Source of the DNA: Actinomycetota bacterium
Lineage (GTDB): Bacteria > Actinomycetota > Thermoleophilia > Gaiellales > Gaiellaceae
Direction of reading: 5' to 3'
Assembly (NCBI GenBank): GCA_005888315.1
Contig: VAWH01000001.1
Coordinates: forward strand, 6,109 to 58,440
Length of the DNA: 52,332 nt
The notes below the pieces were generated by a model, which had not been told where the DNA came from, ran no database searches, and worked only from the letters and a program-made list of their open reading frames with translations. How positions within the stretch are numbered: position 1 is the first letter of the stretch; the number at the start of each line of letters is the position of its first letter. The position numbers were made by a program, and so were the translations under genes. Below are positions 35,251-42,060 of this stretch, one piece after another.

Positions 35251-36759
35251 TCAGGCGTCTGCGACCGACCAGGTGAACCGCGTCAGCGTGTGCTCGGGCG
35301 CGAGTCCTCCCGGCCGCGGGCCGCCATGGACGAACAGGATCGGCGTGCGGGTGCCTTGGACGAGCGCCTGCCTGGTCTCGTCGAGGCCCGCGGCCGGCAG
35401 CGATGCGACGAGCAGCGAGCGGGACTCACGCAGGATCGCATCCGCGCCGGGAGCGACGAGCACCGGCTCGGCCGTCGTCGCCGCGAAGCGCTGTAGAGCC
35501 AGCGAGGCGGCTGCGAGCATCCTGCTGGCGTCGCGCCGGTCCTCACGGGCCTCCGTCCCAAGCAGCCGCAGGGGCAGGCCGTGAGCGCGCGCCAGCCAGG
35601 CGGCCAGCTCGAGTGCCGCCCACTCCTCACGGGCGCCGCCGAAAGGAACGAGCACCGGGCCGGACGGCTCGAACGCCAGGTCCGGACGAGCGGCGACGGC
35701 GACGTCGCAGGGGCTAGCGCCCCGTTTCGGGATCTCGCTGTCGCCGAGCACGAGCAGCTCGGCGTTTTGATCCGCGGCCAGCCGCGCCAGATCCGCGTCC
35801 CGGTTCTCCGACGTAAAACACGCCGTTCGAACCGAGAGACCCTCGCCCAGCAACCGGGCTCGTGCCTGCTCGAGCCCGGCGGCGCAAGCGGAGAGCTCGG
35901 AGGCCGAGGCGGGCACTTCGACGAGCAGCAGGTCCTTCTCCCCGCGCGCCAGCGGGGCGACGAGGCCGGCGAGCTCGGTGCCGACGCAGACGATGCTGCT
36001 GCGAGCCGGCAGCCGGGCGGGTGGGCGATCAAGTGTTGGGTCGTGACGAAGGATCGCGCGCTCGAGCTCCTGCAAGACGGGGCTCGGCTCGATCCCGAGT
36101 TGCTCTACCAGCGTGTGGCGGCCGGCGCGGAAAGCTGCGAGCGCTTCGGCCTGCCGCCCCGAGCGGTAGAGGGCGAGCATCAGCAGCCGCAGTGGGCGCT
36201 CGCGCAGAGGCTCCTCCGCGACGAGGGTTTCGAGCTCGCCGACCACGGCCGAATCTGCCCCGAGCTCGAGGTCCGCTGCCAGCCTCTCCTCGAGCGCGTT
36301 CAGGCGCAGGTCGGCGAGCCGACGGCCGGCCGCGAAGGCGAAGGGCTCGTTGCGGAACTCGGCGAGTGCGGGCCCGCGCCAGAGCGCCAGCGCGTCCCGC
36401 AGCAGCTCGGCGCGCCGCGCGGGATCGGCCGCCTCGCGCGCCGACTGCGTCAGCGACTCGAACCGGGCCAGGTCGACGTCCTCCGGGCCCACGGTGACGA
36501 GATATCCCGGCGCGCGGGTCTCGATCGCAGCCGCTCCGAGCGCTTTGCGGAGCTGCGAGACATAGCCCTGGAGCACCTTCGAGGCACTTCGGGGCGGTGA
36601 TTCGCCCCAGAGGTCCTCGACCAGCCGCTCCGCCGCGACGATCCGCCCGGCATCGAGCAGCAGTCGCCCGAGCAACGCGCGCGGCTTGCCGCCGGGCAGA
36701 GAGAGCGGCTCTCCGTTCTCGACGGCCTCGAGCGGCCCGAGCAGGCGAAAGCGGGTCAT
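35251..36759 (-). CDS. BTAD-family regulator fused to two USP-like domains
   Basis: A 502-residue protein. Residues 1-95 are an OmpR/AfsR-type winged helix (FRLLGPLEAVENGEPLSLPGGKPRALLGRLLLDAGRIV ... LQGYVSQLRKALG). Residues about 100-250 are a bacterial transcriptional activation domain (ALWRGPALAEFRNEPF, LEELERAIL-like helices ending QLGIEPSPVLQELERAIL). The C-terminal half looks like two universal-stress-protein folds: SSIVCVGTELAGLV... and GPVLVPFGGAREEWAALELAAWLARAHGLPLRLLG, ending PILFVHGG. It is divergent from a kinase gene. Start ATG 36759. Confidence 0.8.
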   Translation of the reverse strand: MTRFRLLGPLEAVENGEPLSLPGGKPRALLGRLLLDAGRIVAAERLVEDLWGESPPRSASKVLQGYVSQLRKALGAAAIETRAPGYLVTVGPEDVDLARFESLTQSAREAADPARRAELLRDALALWRGPALAEFRNEPFAFAAGRRLADLRLNALEERLAADLELGADSAVVGELETLVAEEPLRERPLRLLMLALYRSGRQAEALAAFRAGRHTLVEQLGIEPSPVLQELERAILRHDPTLDRPPARLPARSSIVCVGTELAGLVAPLARGEKDLLLVEVPASASELSACAAGLEQARARLLGEGLSVRTACFTSENRDADLARLAADQNAELLVLGDSEIPKRGASPCDVAVAARPDLAFEPSGPVLVPFGGAREEWAALELAAWLARAHGLPLRLLGTEAREDRRDASRMLAAASLALQRFAATTAEPVLVAPGADAILRESRSLLVASLPAAGLDETRQALVQGTRTPILFVHGGPRPGGLAPEHTLTRFTWSVADA

Positions 36760-36770
36760 CGCTGCGCGGG

Positions 36771-36776
36771 GATAAT
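36771..36776 (+). promoter_or_regulatory. -10 element of the soluble kinase gene
   Basis: GATAAT lies 7 nt before the ATG at 36784, again the geometry of a leaderless transcript. Read on the other strand the same bases give CATTAT (36777-36772), a possible -10 for the divergent regulator, so the two promoters may overlap. Confidence 0.5.
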
Positions 36777-36783
36777 GAGGACG

Positions 36784-37614
36784 ATGGCCGAGACCGCCGT
36801 CAGCCCGGGTAGAACGATCGGGCGCTTCAGGCTCGAGGCGCTGATCGGCGAGGGTGCGACCGGCCTCGTCTTTCGGGCCCGCGCCGAGGGCGGCCCCATC
36901 GTCGCCGTCAAGCAGCTCAGGCCGGAGCTCGTCGAGGACGAAGCCGCCCTGGCCCGCTTCCGTCGGGAGGCACTGCTCGCACGCTCGATCACGACGCCCC
37001 ACCTGGCGCCGATCCTCGAGCTCGGCGAGGTCGACGGTTGTGTCTATCTCGTCCAGCCGTATTACGAAGGCGGCTCACTGGCCGCGCTCCTGCGCTCGGC
37101 GGGGCATCTGGAGGCGGAAGCGACCTGCCGGCTCGCGGCGCAGCTCGGCCGAGGCCTCGATGCGCTGCACGAGCGCGGAGTCTTGCACCGCGACGTGAAG
37201 CCGTCGAACGTGCTCCTCGACGGTGCCGGTGGGTCGGCGCTCGCCGACTTCGGCGTTGCGCGCGGCGCCGAATCCACCCGGCTGACCGCGGACGGGCAGA
37301 TCCTCGGGACGGCGCACTACCTGGCGCCCGAGCTGATCGAAGGGGGCGAGGCGAGCCGGCAGAGCGACATTTACGCGCTCGGCTGCGTCGTCTACGAGTG
37401 CCTCGTCGGCGAGCCGCCGTTCGACGGGCGCGCGCCGGCCGAGATCGGCTTCGCGCATCTCGTCGAGGCGCCGCCGGACCCCCGCGAGCGGCGGCCGGGG
37501 CTGCCGCGTGGCCTCGCCGATGCCGTCCTCGCAGCGCTCGAGAAGGAGCCTGCGGCGCGGCCGACTACGGCGACTGCGCTGGCGCGGCTGCTTCACGTTG
37601 GCTGCAGTTCTTAG
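36784..37614 (+). CDS. Soluble Ser/Thr protein kinase
   Basis: A 276-residue Hanks-type kinase without a membrane segment or C-terminal sensor. Glycine loop IGEGATGLVF (21-30), VAIK-type lysine in VAVKQL (K43), catalytic loop HRDVKPSN (D137), DFGVA (about 156) and the APE region YLAPELIEGG are all present, so it should be active. ATG 36784 is preferred over ATG 36775 because of its 7-nt distance from GATAAT. It is divergent from the BTAD/USP regulator, a plausible substrate. The last 50 bp overlap the convergent second kinase gene. Confidence 0.87.
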   Translation: MAETAVSPGRTIGRFRLEALIGEGATGLVFRARAEGGPIVAVKQLRPELVEDEAALARFRREALLARSITTPHLAPILELGEVDGCVYLVQPYYEGGSLAALLRSAGHLEAEATCRLAAQLGRGLDALHERGVLHRDVKPSNVLLDGAGGSALADFGVARGAESTRLTADGQILGTAHYLAPELIEGGEASRQSDIYALGCVVYECLVGEPPFDGRAPAEIGFAHLVEAPPDPRERRPGLPRGLADAVLAALEKEPAARPTTATALARLLHVGCSS

Positions 37615-38878
37615 CCTGACTGATCCGCGGACGGATGAGCGGGCGCAGCGAGCTCGGCTCGGTCTTCAGGGCGCGCCGGAGGAACGGGAGGCTCTCCCCG
37701 CAACGGCCCAGCTTGAGCAGGACGAAGCCGAGGTTGAAGTTCGCGTAGCCGTGGGTGAGCGTCCCGACCGGCGCCTTCTTGACCGCCTTCCCTGCGAACG
37801 GGAGCGCGCGCGAGTACTGCTTCGCCGTAATCAACGCGTACGCGATGTCGTTCAGCGTCCGGCCGTCCTTGCTCCGCAGGAGCAGTCCGCTCAGCTCCAG
37901 GCGAGGCTTCGCGGGCGGCGCCGCGACGGTGACGGCGGCCGGGCCGCCGCCGAAGGCGAGCGCACGCACGCCGAGCGCGACGGCCGCTCCCAGAGCCGCG
38001 GCGAGCGCGAGCAGGGCCAGCGAGACGGCCAGCCGCCGGCGGTGAACGCGCCGCTCGGCCGCGGTGGCGCGGGCTGCCGCGACGAGCTCGCCGCAGCTGC
38101 CGTAACGGTCGAGCGGCGACTTCGAAAGCGCCTTCTCGATCACCTGCTCGAGCGCCTCCGGCAACTCCGGCACGGCCTGCGTGAGCTTCGGCGGCTCCGC
38201 GTGCAGGTGCGCGTTGAGGACGGCGACCTCGGTCGGCCGGTGAAACGGCGGCGCGCCGGCCAGGCATTCGTAGAGGACGCAGGCGAGCGCGTAGACGTCC
38301 GTCCGAGCATCCACGGCGCCGCCCTCGATCTGCTCGGGCGCCGAGTATTCGAGCGTGCCGACAAACGCGCCCGTGCGAGTCGTGCCTCCTGAGGCGAGTT
38401 CCTTCACCGCCCCGAAGTCGGACAGGTAGGCGTGATCGTCCTCGGCGACGAGGATATTGGCCGGCTTCACGTCCCTGTGGACGAGCCCTTTCGCGTGCGC
38501 CGCGTCGAGCGCAGACCCCACCTGCGCGACGATGCGAAGGGCGCGGCGGACCGGCAGCCGCCCCTCCTCGGCGAGCAGGGTCTTCAGGTCGGTGCCGTCG
38601 ACGCACGCCATCGCGATGTAGAGCAGGCCGTCGGTCTCCCCTGCGTCGTAGACGGGGACGATGCTCGGGTGGTCGAGCGAGGCAGCGAGCTGCGACTCGC
38701 GCAGGAAACGCCCGCTGAAGTCCGCCTCGCCGATCCCGGGCGAGAGCAGCTTCAACGCGGCCTGCCGCCCCAGCCGGACGTGCTCGGCCCGGTAGACGAC
38801 GCTCGTGCCGCCGCGGCCGAGCGGCTCGATGATCCGGTAGCCGCCGAGCTCGGTCCCGATGCGCCGGTCGAGAGCCAT
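37565..38878 (-). CDS. PknB-type membrane Ser/Thr kinase with C-terminal TPR-like region
   Basis: A 437-residue kinase. GGYRIIEPLGRGGTSVVYRAEHVRLGRQAALKLL gives the glycine loop and invariant lysine; HRDVKPANIL and SDFGAVKEL follow. DFGAVKE and GTLEYSAPEQIEGG are typical of the PknB branch. One membrane helix (about 280-305, LAVSLALLALAAALGAAVALGV) precedes an exposed segment with TPR-like helices (RTLNDIAYALITAKQYSRALPFAGKAVKK). The PASTA repeats of PknB are absent. ATG 38878 sits 8 nt after a TACAAA hexamer. Confidence 0.87.
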   Translation of the reverse strand: MALDRRIGTELGGYRIIEPLGRGGTSVVYRAEHVRLGRQAALKLLSPGIGEADFSGRFLRESQLAASLDHPSIVPVYDAGETDGLLYIAMACVDGTDLKTLLAEEGRLPVRRALRIVAQVGSALDAAHAKGLVHRDVKPANILVAEDDHAYLSDFGAVKELASGGTTRTGAFVGTLEYSAPEQIEGGAVDARTDVYALACVLYECLAGAPPFHRPTEVAVLNAHLHAEPPKLTQAVPELPEALEQVIEKALSKSPLDRYGSCGELVAAARATAAERRVHRRRLAVSLALLALAAALGAAVALGVRALAFGGGPAAVTVAAPPAKPRLELSGLLLRSKDGRTLNDIAYALITAKQYSRALPFAGKAVKKAPVGTLTHGYANFNLGFVLLKLGRCGESLPFLRRALKTEPSSLRPLIRPRISQAKNCSQREAAAPAQSP

Positions 38879-38886
38879 CGGGACGA

Positions 38887-38892
38887 TTTGTA
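38887..38892 (-). promoter_or_regulatory. -10 element of the membrane kinase gene
   Basis: TACAAA on the minus strand, 8 nt before the ATG at 38878, with no Shine-Dalgarno sequence between. Likely leaderless. Confidence 0.4.
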
Positions 38893-38916
38893 ACCTGCCC
38901 GCCAAGGCCATGCCGA

Positions 38917-39660
38917 CTACCGGCTGACCGCGAACGTCGCCGTGACGACTGCGTTGACGTCCTTTTCGCGGCTGGAGGTGTCGTTGATGCCGTAGTCGCT
39001 GACGTCGGTCGAGTCCCGCGGCGTGATCTGGTAGACGCCGAGCGAGGTGCTCCGCATTGGGCCGAGCTTGCCGCCGAGCCCCTTGACCAGGATCTCGGCG
39101 CGGCGCCGCGCGTCCTCCGTCGCAGCGGCCAGGGCGTCGAGCTTCGCCTTCGTCAGTTCGGTCGAGATGTACTCCAGCGGCTCGGCCGAGACGCGGACCC
39201 CGCGCTCGATCAGACCGCCCACACCGGTCGAGGCGCGCTCGACGACGTCGATCCTGCGGCTACTGATGTCGAGGCGCTGCGTCACCCGGTAGGTGACCCG
39301 GCGGCGGTGGTGCGGGAGCTGGATCACGTTCTGCTCGCTCGTGACGACGGACGGCGTGATCGCCTCGTTCGGGATCCCCTCGCCTTTCAGGTAGACGCGA
39401 AGAGTGCGGGTCTCGGCGCGAAGCTGGCGCGCGGCTACCGTCGGCTTCGCCGCCTCGCCGGCGACCGAGACCGACCACCGGACGAGGTCAGAGCTGATCG
39501 GCTTTCGCGCCGAGCCGGTGACGCTGATCGTGTCGTGAATATGAGAACGCGCATGGATCGTCCCCGAGACGATCCTCGCCGTCAGGACGACCGCAATCCC
39601 GATCGAGAGCAGGCCCAGAAACAGCTCCGGCAGATCGGGCAGACGACGCGGCCGCGCCAT
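38917..39660 (-). CDS. SIMPL-domain protein (DUF541)
   Basis: A 247-residue protein with an N-terminal membrane anchor (LFLGLLSIGIAVVLTARIV) and a SIMPL/DUF541 extracytoplasmic domain: ISVTGSARKPISSDLVRWSVSVAGEA at the start, NEAITPSVVTSEQN, and the closing KLDALAAATEDARRRAEILVKGLGGKLGPM. Proteins of this family (for example BP26 and YggE) are envelope proteins of uncertain role, linked to oxidative stress in some species. The gap to the deacetylase upstream is 36 bp, so they may share a transcript. Confidence 0.85.
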   Translation of the reverse strand: MARPRRLPDLPELFLGLLSIGIAVVLTARIVSGTIHARSHIHDTISVTGSARKPISSDLVRWSVSVAGEAAKPTVAARQLRAETRTLRVYLKGEGIPNEAITPSVVTSEQNVIQLPHHRRRVTYRVTQRLDISSRRIDVVERASTGVGGLIERGVRVSAEPLEYISTELTKAKLDALAAATEDARRRAEILVKGLGGKLGPMRSTSLGVYQITPRDSTDVSDYGINDTSSREKDVNAVVTATFAVSR

Positions 39661-39696
39661 GTGCCGGACGATTCCGCGCCCCGGTAGAGAAACGGT

Positions 39697-40836
39697 TCAG
39701 GGCCGGTAGAGCCTGAACCGACCTGCCCGGAACCGCCGCAGGCGGGCGTGTGGCTGCGCGTCGAGCCAGTCGACGAGCTCGCGGAAGCTGACGCAGCGCA
39801 CCTCCGGCAGCCGGCAGACGCGCAGGACGACGCGGGCGAGCGCCTTGTCGTAGGCCCAGTGGTTCCACGTCTCGAAATGGTTGGCGAACGAGAGCGGCGC
39901 CCGGTTGCCGCGGTACGTCGTCCGGAAAGCGCGCAGGAGGCTGAGGTAGGTCTCGCGCTCGATCGCCGGCGCCTCGGACGGGGACGTGCTGACCGCGCCT
40001 GTCTGGTTGGCGAAGAAGTTGTAGTCCATCGAGACGACGCGGAATGTGTGCCCGACGAAGGGGATCTCGAGCAGCGGCACGCTCCAGATCCCGCCCTCGC
40101 GGCGGGGCCAAGCGCCTAGCCGCGCGAGCTGGCTACCGTCGTAGCGGAAGCCGCGGCGCGCGAGCACCGGGTAGAGGATACGCAGCGAACCTTGCAGGCA
40201 TGGGGTGCGGGCGCCGACGATCTCGTCTGGGCCGAACGGCAGCCGGGCGGCGCGGGGCAGGCGGTTGTTCGCGGCGGCGTGGAAGAGCAGCCGGTCGAAC
40301 TGGTCGAGCTCCTGGTTCCAGTCGCGTGCCGTCCAGCCCATGACGGCGCTTCGGTACGGGCCGCAGAAGTGGCCGTTGTAGTGGGTGCCGATCTCGTTTC
40401 CCTCGCGGTAGGCGGCCGCGATCTGCTGGAGGGTGCCCGCGACCACCTGGCGCGCCGATCGACTGCCTTCCGGGCGCGCGAACCAGATGTCGGAAGCGCC
40501 GCGCGAATGCCGCGGCGGCCGGTAGAGAAGCCGCCGCTCCTCGGCGAGCAGGTAGACGCCGCTGACGAAGAAGGTGAAGTGAGCGTGCGCCCTGCGGGCG
40601 ATCCCGCGCCAGTAGGGCCAGAGTTCGGTGCCGCCGGAGCCGTCGAAGGAGACGACGAGAAACTGCGGCGGCCGCGTGGCGACGAGCCGTCGCCGGTAAA
40701 TGTGGAGCGCCCTCGCAGGCGGCGGAGCCGGGGCGACGCGCCGGCCAGCGCGATGGCGCTCCCCCGCTCCCAGGTGAGCGGCGGCGAGAAGACCGGCGAC
40801 GGCGACCACGAGCACGACTGCGGCGCGACCGAGCAC
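39697..40836 (-). CDS. Polysaccharide deacetylase-like (CE4/NodB fold) protein
   Basis: A 379-residue protein with a signal or anchor helix at 5-22. The NodB-like motif 1 appears as FLVVSFDGSGG, where the usual second aspartate of TFDDG is glycine. Motif 2 is present as NEIGTHYNGHFC with the metal histidines of the HxxxH type; GARTPCL resembles motif 3. Loss of the metal-binding aspartate in motif 1 leaves catalysis in doubt. Likely role: cell-wall or exopolysaccharide deacetylation, or a non-catalytic binding protein. The start is GTG at 40836 with no obvious ribosome-binding site. Confidence 0.7.
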   Translation of the reverse strand: MLGRAAVVLVVAVAGLLAAAHLGAGERHRAGRRVAPAPPPARALHIYRRRLVATRPPQFLVVSFDGSGGTELWPYWRGIARRAHAHFTFFVSGVYLLAEERRLLYRPPRHSRGASDIWFARPEGSRSARQVVAGTLQQIAAAYREGNEIGTHYNGHFCGPYRSAVMGWTARDWNQELDQFDRLLFHAAANNRLPRAARLPFGPDEIVGARTPCLQGSLRILYPVLARRGFRYDGSQLARLGAWPRREGGIWSVPLLEIPFVGHTFRVVSMDYNFFANQTGAVSTSPSEAPAIERETYLSLLRAFRTTYRGNRAPLSFANHFETWNHWAYDKALARVVLRVCRLPEVRCVSFRELVDWLDAQPHARLRRFRAGRFRLYRP

Positions 40837-40941
40837 GAGACGATCGTCCGCGAGGGCGGCTCACGAACGGTTCAGCCCCGGTCGAAGCGGGCCGACCAAC
40901 GCCGAGCGAGCAAATTGCGGCATTTTCCTTTCGCGGACCTC

Positions 40942-40970
40942 TTGTGCCGGGACCGGAAGGCACCTAGATT
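40942..40970 (+). promoter_or_regulatory. Putative promoter of a small RNA
   Basis: TTGTGC, a 17-nt spacer and TAGATT. No coding frame on the plus strand follows before the strong terminator at 41081-41117, so the promoter would drive a short noncoding transcript. Confidence 0.5.
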
Positions 40971-40976
40971 CCCTCG

Positions 40977-41117
40977 CGCGCCGAGCACGGAGCGCAAGTA
41001 GGACGAAGCCGAGCTCGAGGGCCGTAGGCGGAAGCCGAAGGTCAACGAGAACGGTGGACGAAAGCGAGATCGACTCGGCGAACGAAACGGCGGCCTTCGG
41101 GCCGCCGTTTCGTTTTT
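40977..41117 (+). ncRNA. Candidate structured small RNA, about 140 nt
   Basis: Bounded by the promoter at 40942-40970 and the terminator at 41081-41117. The body folds on itself: CGCCGAG (40979-40985) pairs with CTCGGCG (41074-41080), enclosing shorter helices such as GGC-GGAA-GCC near 41028-41037 and a GAGC/GCTC pairing near 40990-41015. The body is rich in GNA/GAAG purine motifs and has no plausible open frame. I could not match it to 6S, SRP, RNase P, tmRNA or a known riboswitch by eye. Confidence 0.55.
41081..41117 (+). terminator. Strong intrinsic terminator
   Basis: AACGAAACGGCGGCC, a TTCG loop and GGCCGCCGTTTCGTT form a perfect 15-bp stem followed by a T-run (41113-41117). It is the best terminator in the window, on the plus strand, with no plus-strand protein gene upstream of it for several kilobases. 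Confidence 0.85.
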
Positions 41118-41298
41118 GCACCCCACCGTGGTCGACGCACGAGGCGGGGATTAGACGGTCGCGGCGGCAAAGCCGCCACGACCTCCAGGCGGCGTCGCAA
41201 GCGACGCCTCGGGCCGCCGTTTCGTATTGGACCGCAGTCGGCGACGCCGTGGGAGCGCCTCCGGGCGCTCCTCTTGCTTACGGCGTTAGTGTCTGGTC
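41118..41298. other. Intergenic region with a series of hairpins
   Basis: Contains GGCGGC-aaa-GCCGCC near 41163-41177, GGCGTCGC-aa-GCGACGCC at 41191-41208, a second copy of CGGGCCGCCGTTTCGT at 41210-41225 (the first is in the terminator at 41098-41113), and GGAGCGCC-tccg-GGCGCTCC at 41252-41271. No gene is seen. The promoter for the HAD gene should lie at its right end. Confidence 0.55.
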
Positions 41299-42060
41299 GT
41301 GCTCGACAGGGCCCAGCGACTCGGCTTGCCGGGCCGGATTCGGGCCTGCCTCTTCGACCTCGACGGCGTCCTGACGCAGACTGCGCGTGTGCACGCGGCG
41401 GCGTGGCAGGAGATGTTCGACGCGTTCCTGCGCGAGCGGGCGGCCCGAACCCGCGAACCCTTCGTCCCTTTCGACCCGGTCGCGGACTACACCGCCTACG
41501 TGGACGGCAAGCCCCGCTACGACGGCGTCCGCTCGTTCCTCGCCGCGCGCGGGATTCGGCTCCCCGAGGGCAGTCCAAGCGACCCGCCGTCCGCAGAGAC
41601 GGTGCACGGCCTCGGCAACCGCAAGAACGAGCTCGTCCTCGCGCTGCTGAAGCGGGACGGAGTCCAGGTCTTCGAGGGCTCGGTCCGGTATGTCCGAGCG
41701 GCCCGCGACGCCGGCCTCCACCGGGCCGTCGTCTCCGCGAGCGCGAATTGCCGCGACGTGCTCGAGGCGGCCGGGATCGAGGACCTGTTCGAGGTCCGCA
41801 TCGACGGGATCGTCACGGAGGAGAAGCACCTGCGGGGCAAGCCGGCGCCCGACACCTTCCTGGCCGCGTCCGAGGAGGTGGGTGTCCAACCCGCCGAAGC
41901 GGCGGTCTTCGAGGACGCGCTGGCCGGGGTCGAGGCCGGCCGGGCCGGCCGGTTCGGCTTCGTGGTCGGCGTCGACAGAGCCGGACAGCGCGACGCGCTT
42001 CGCGAGCACGGCGCCGACGTCGTCGTCTCCGACCTCGTCGAGCTGATGGCGCAGCCGTGA
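41299..42060 (+). CDS. pgmB: Beta-phosphoglucomutase-like HAD hydrolase
   Basis: A 253-residue HAD-superfamily protein. Motif I is [20 protein letters not shown] (nucleophile aspartate near residue 20), motif II is VVSASANC, and [38 protein letters not shown] gives motifs III and IV. Beta-phosphoglucomutases convert beta-glucose 1-phosphate, the product of GH65 phosphorylases, to glucose 6-phosphate. The next gene is GH65 and overlaps by 4 bp, which supports this substrate. The start is GTG at 41299. Confidence 0.88.
   Translation: MLDRAQRLGLPGRIRACLFDLDGVLTQTARVHAAAWQEMFDAFLRERAARTREPFVPFDPVADYTAYVDGKPRYDGVRSFLAARGIRLPEGSPSDPPSAETVHGLGNRKNELVLALLKRDGVQVFEGSVRYVRAARDAGLHRAVVSASANCRDVLEAAGIEDLFEVRIDGIVTEEKHLRGKPAPDTFLAASEEVGVQPAEAAVFEDALAGVEAGRAGRFGFVVGVDRAGQRDALREHGADVVVSDLVELMAQP

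Noticed and set aside
41098-41225. CRISPR-like array suggested by repeated GC-rich hairpins
   Set aside because: Only two copies of a 16-bp repeat, no regular spacers and no cas genes.
41274-42056. N-terminal extension of the GH65 protein
   Set aside because: The extension is out of frame with, and fully covered by, the HAD gene; GTG 42057 with a 4-bp overlap gives the normal GH65 start.
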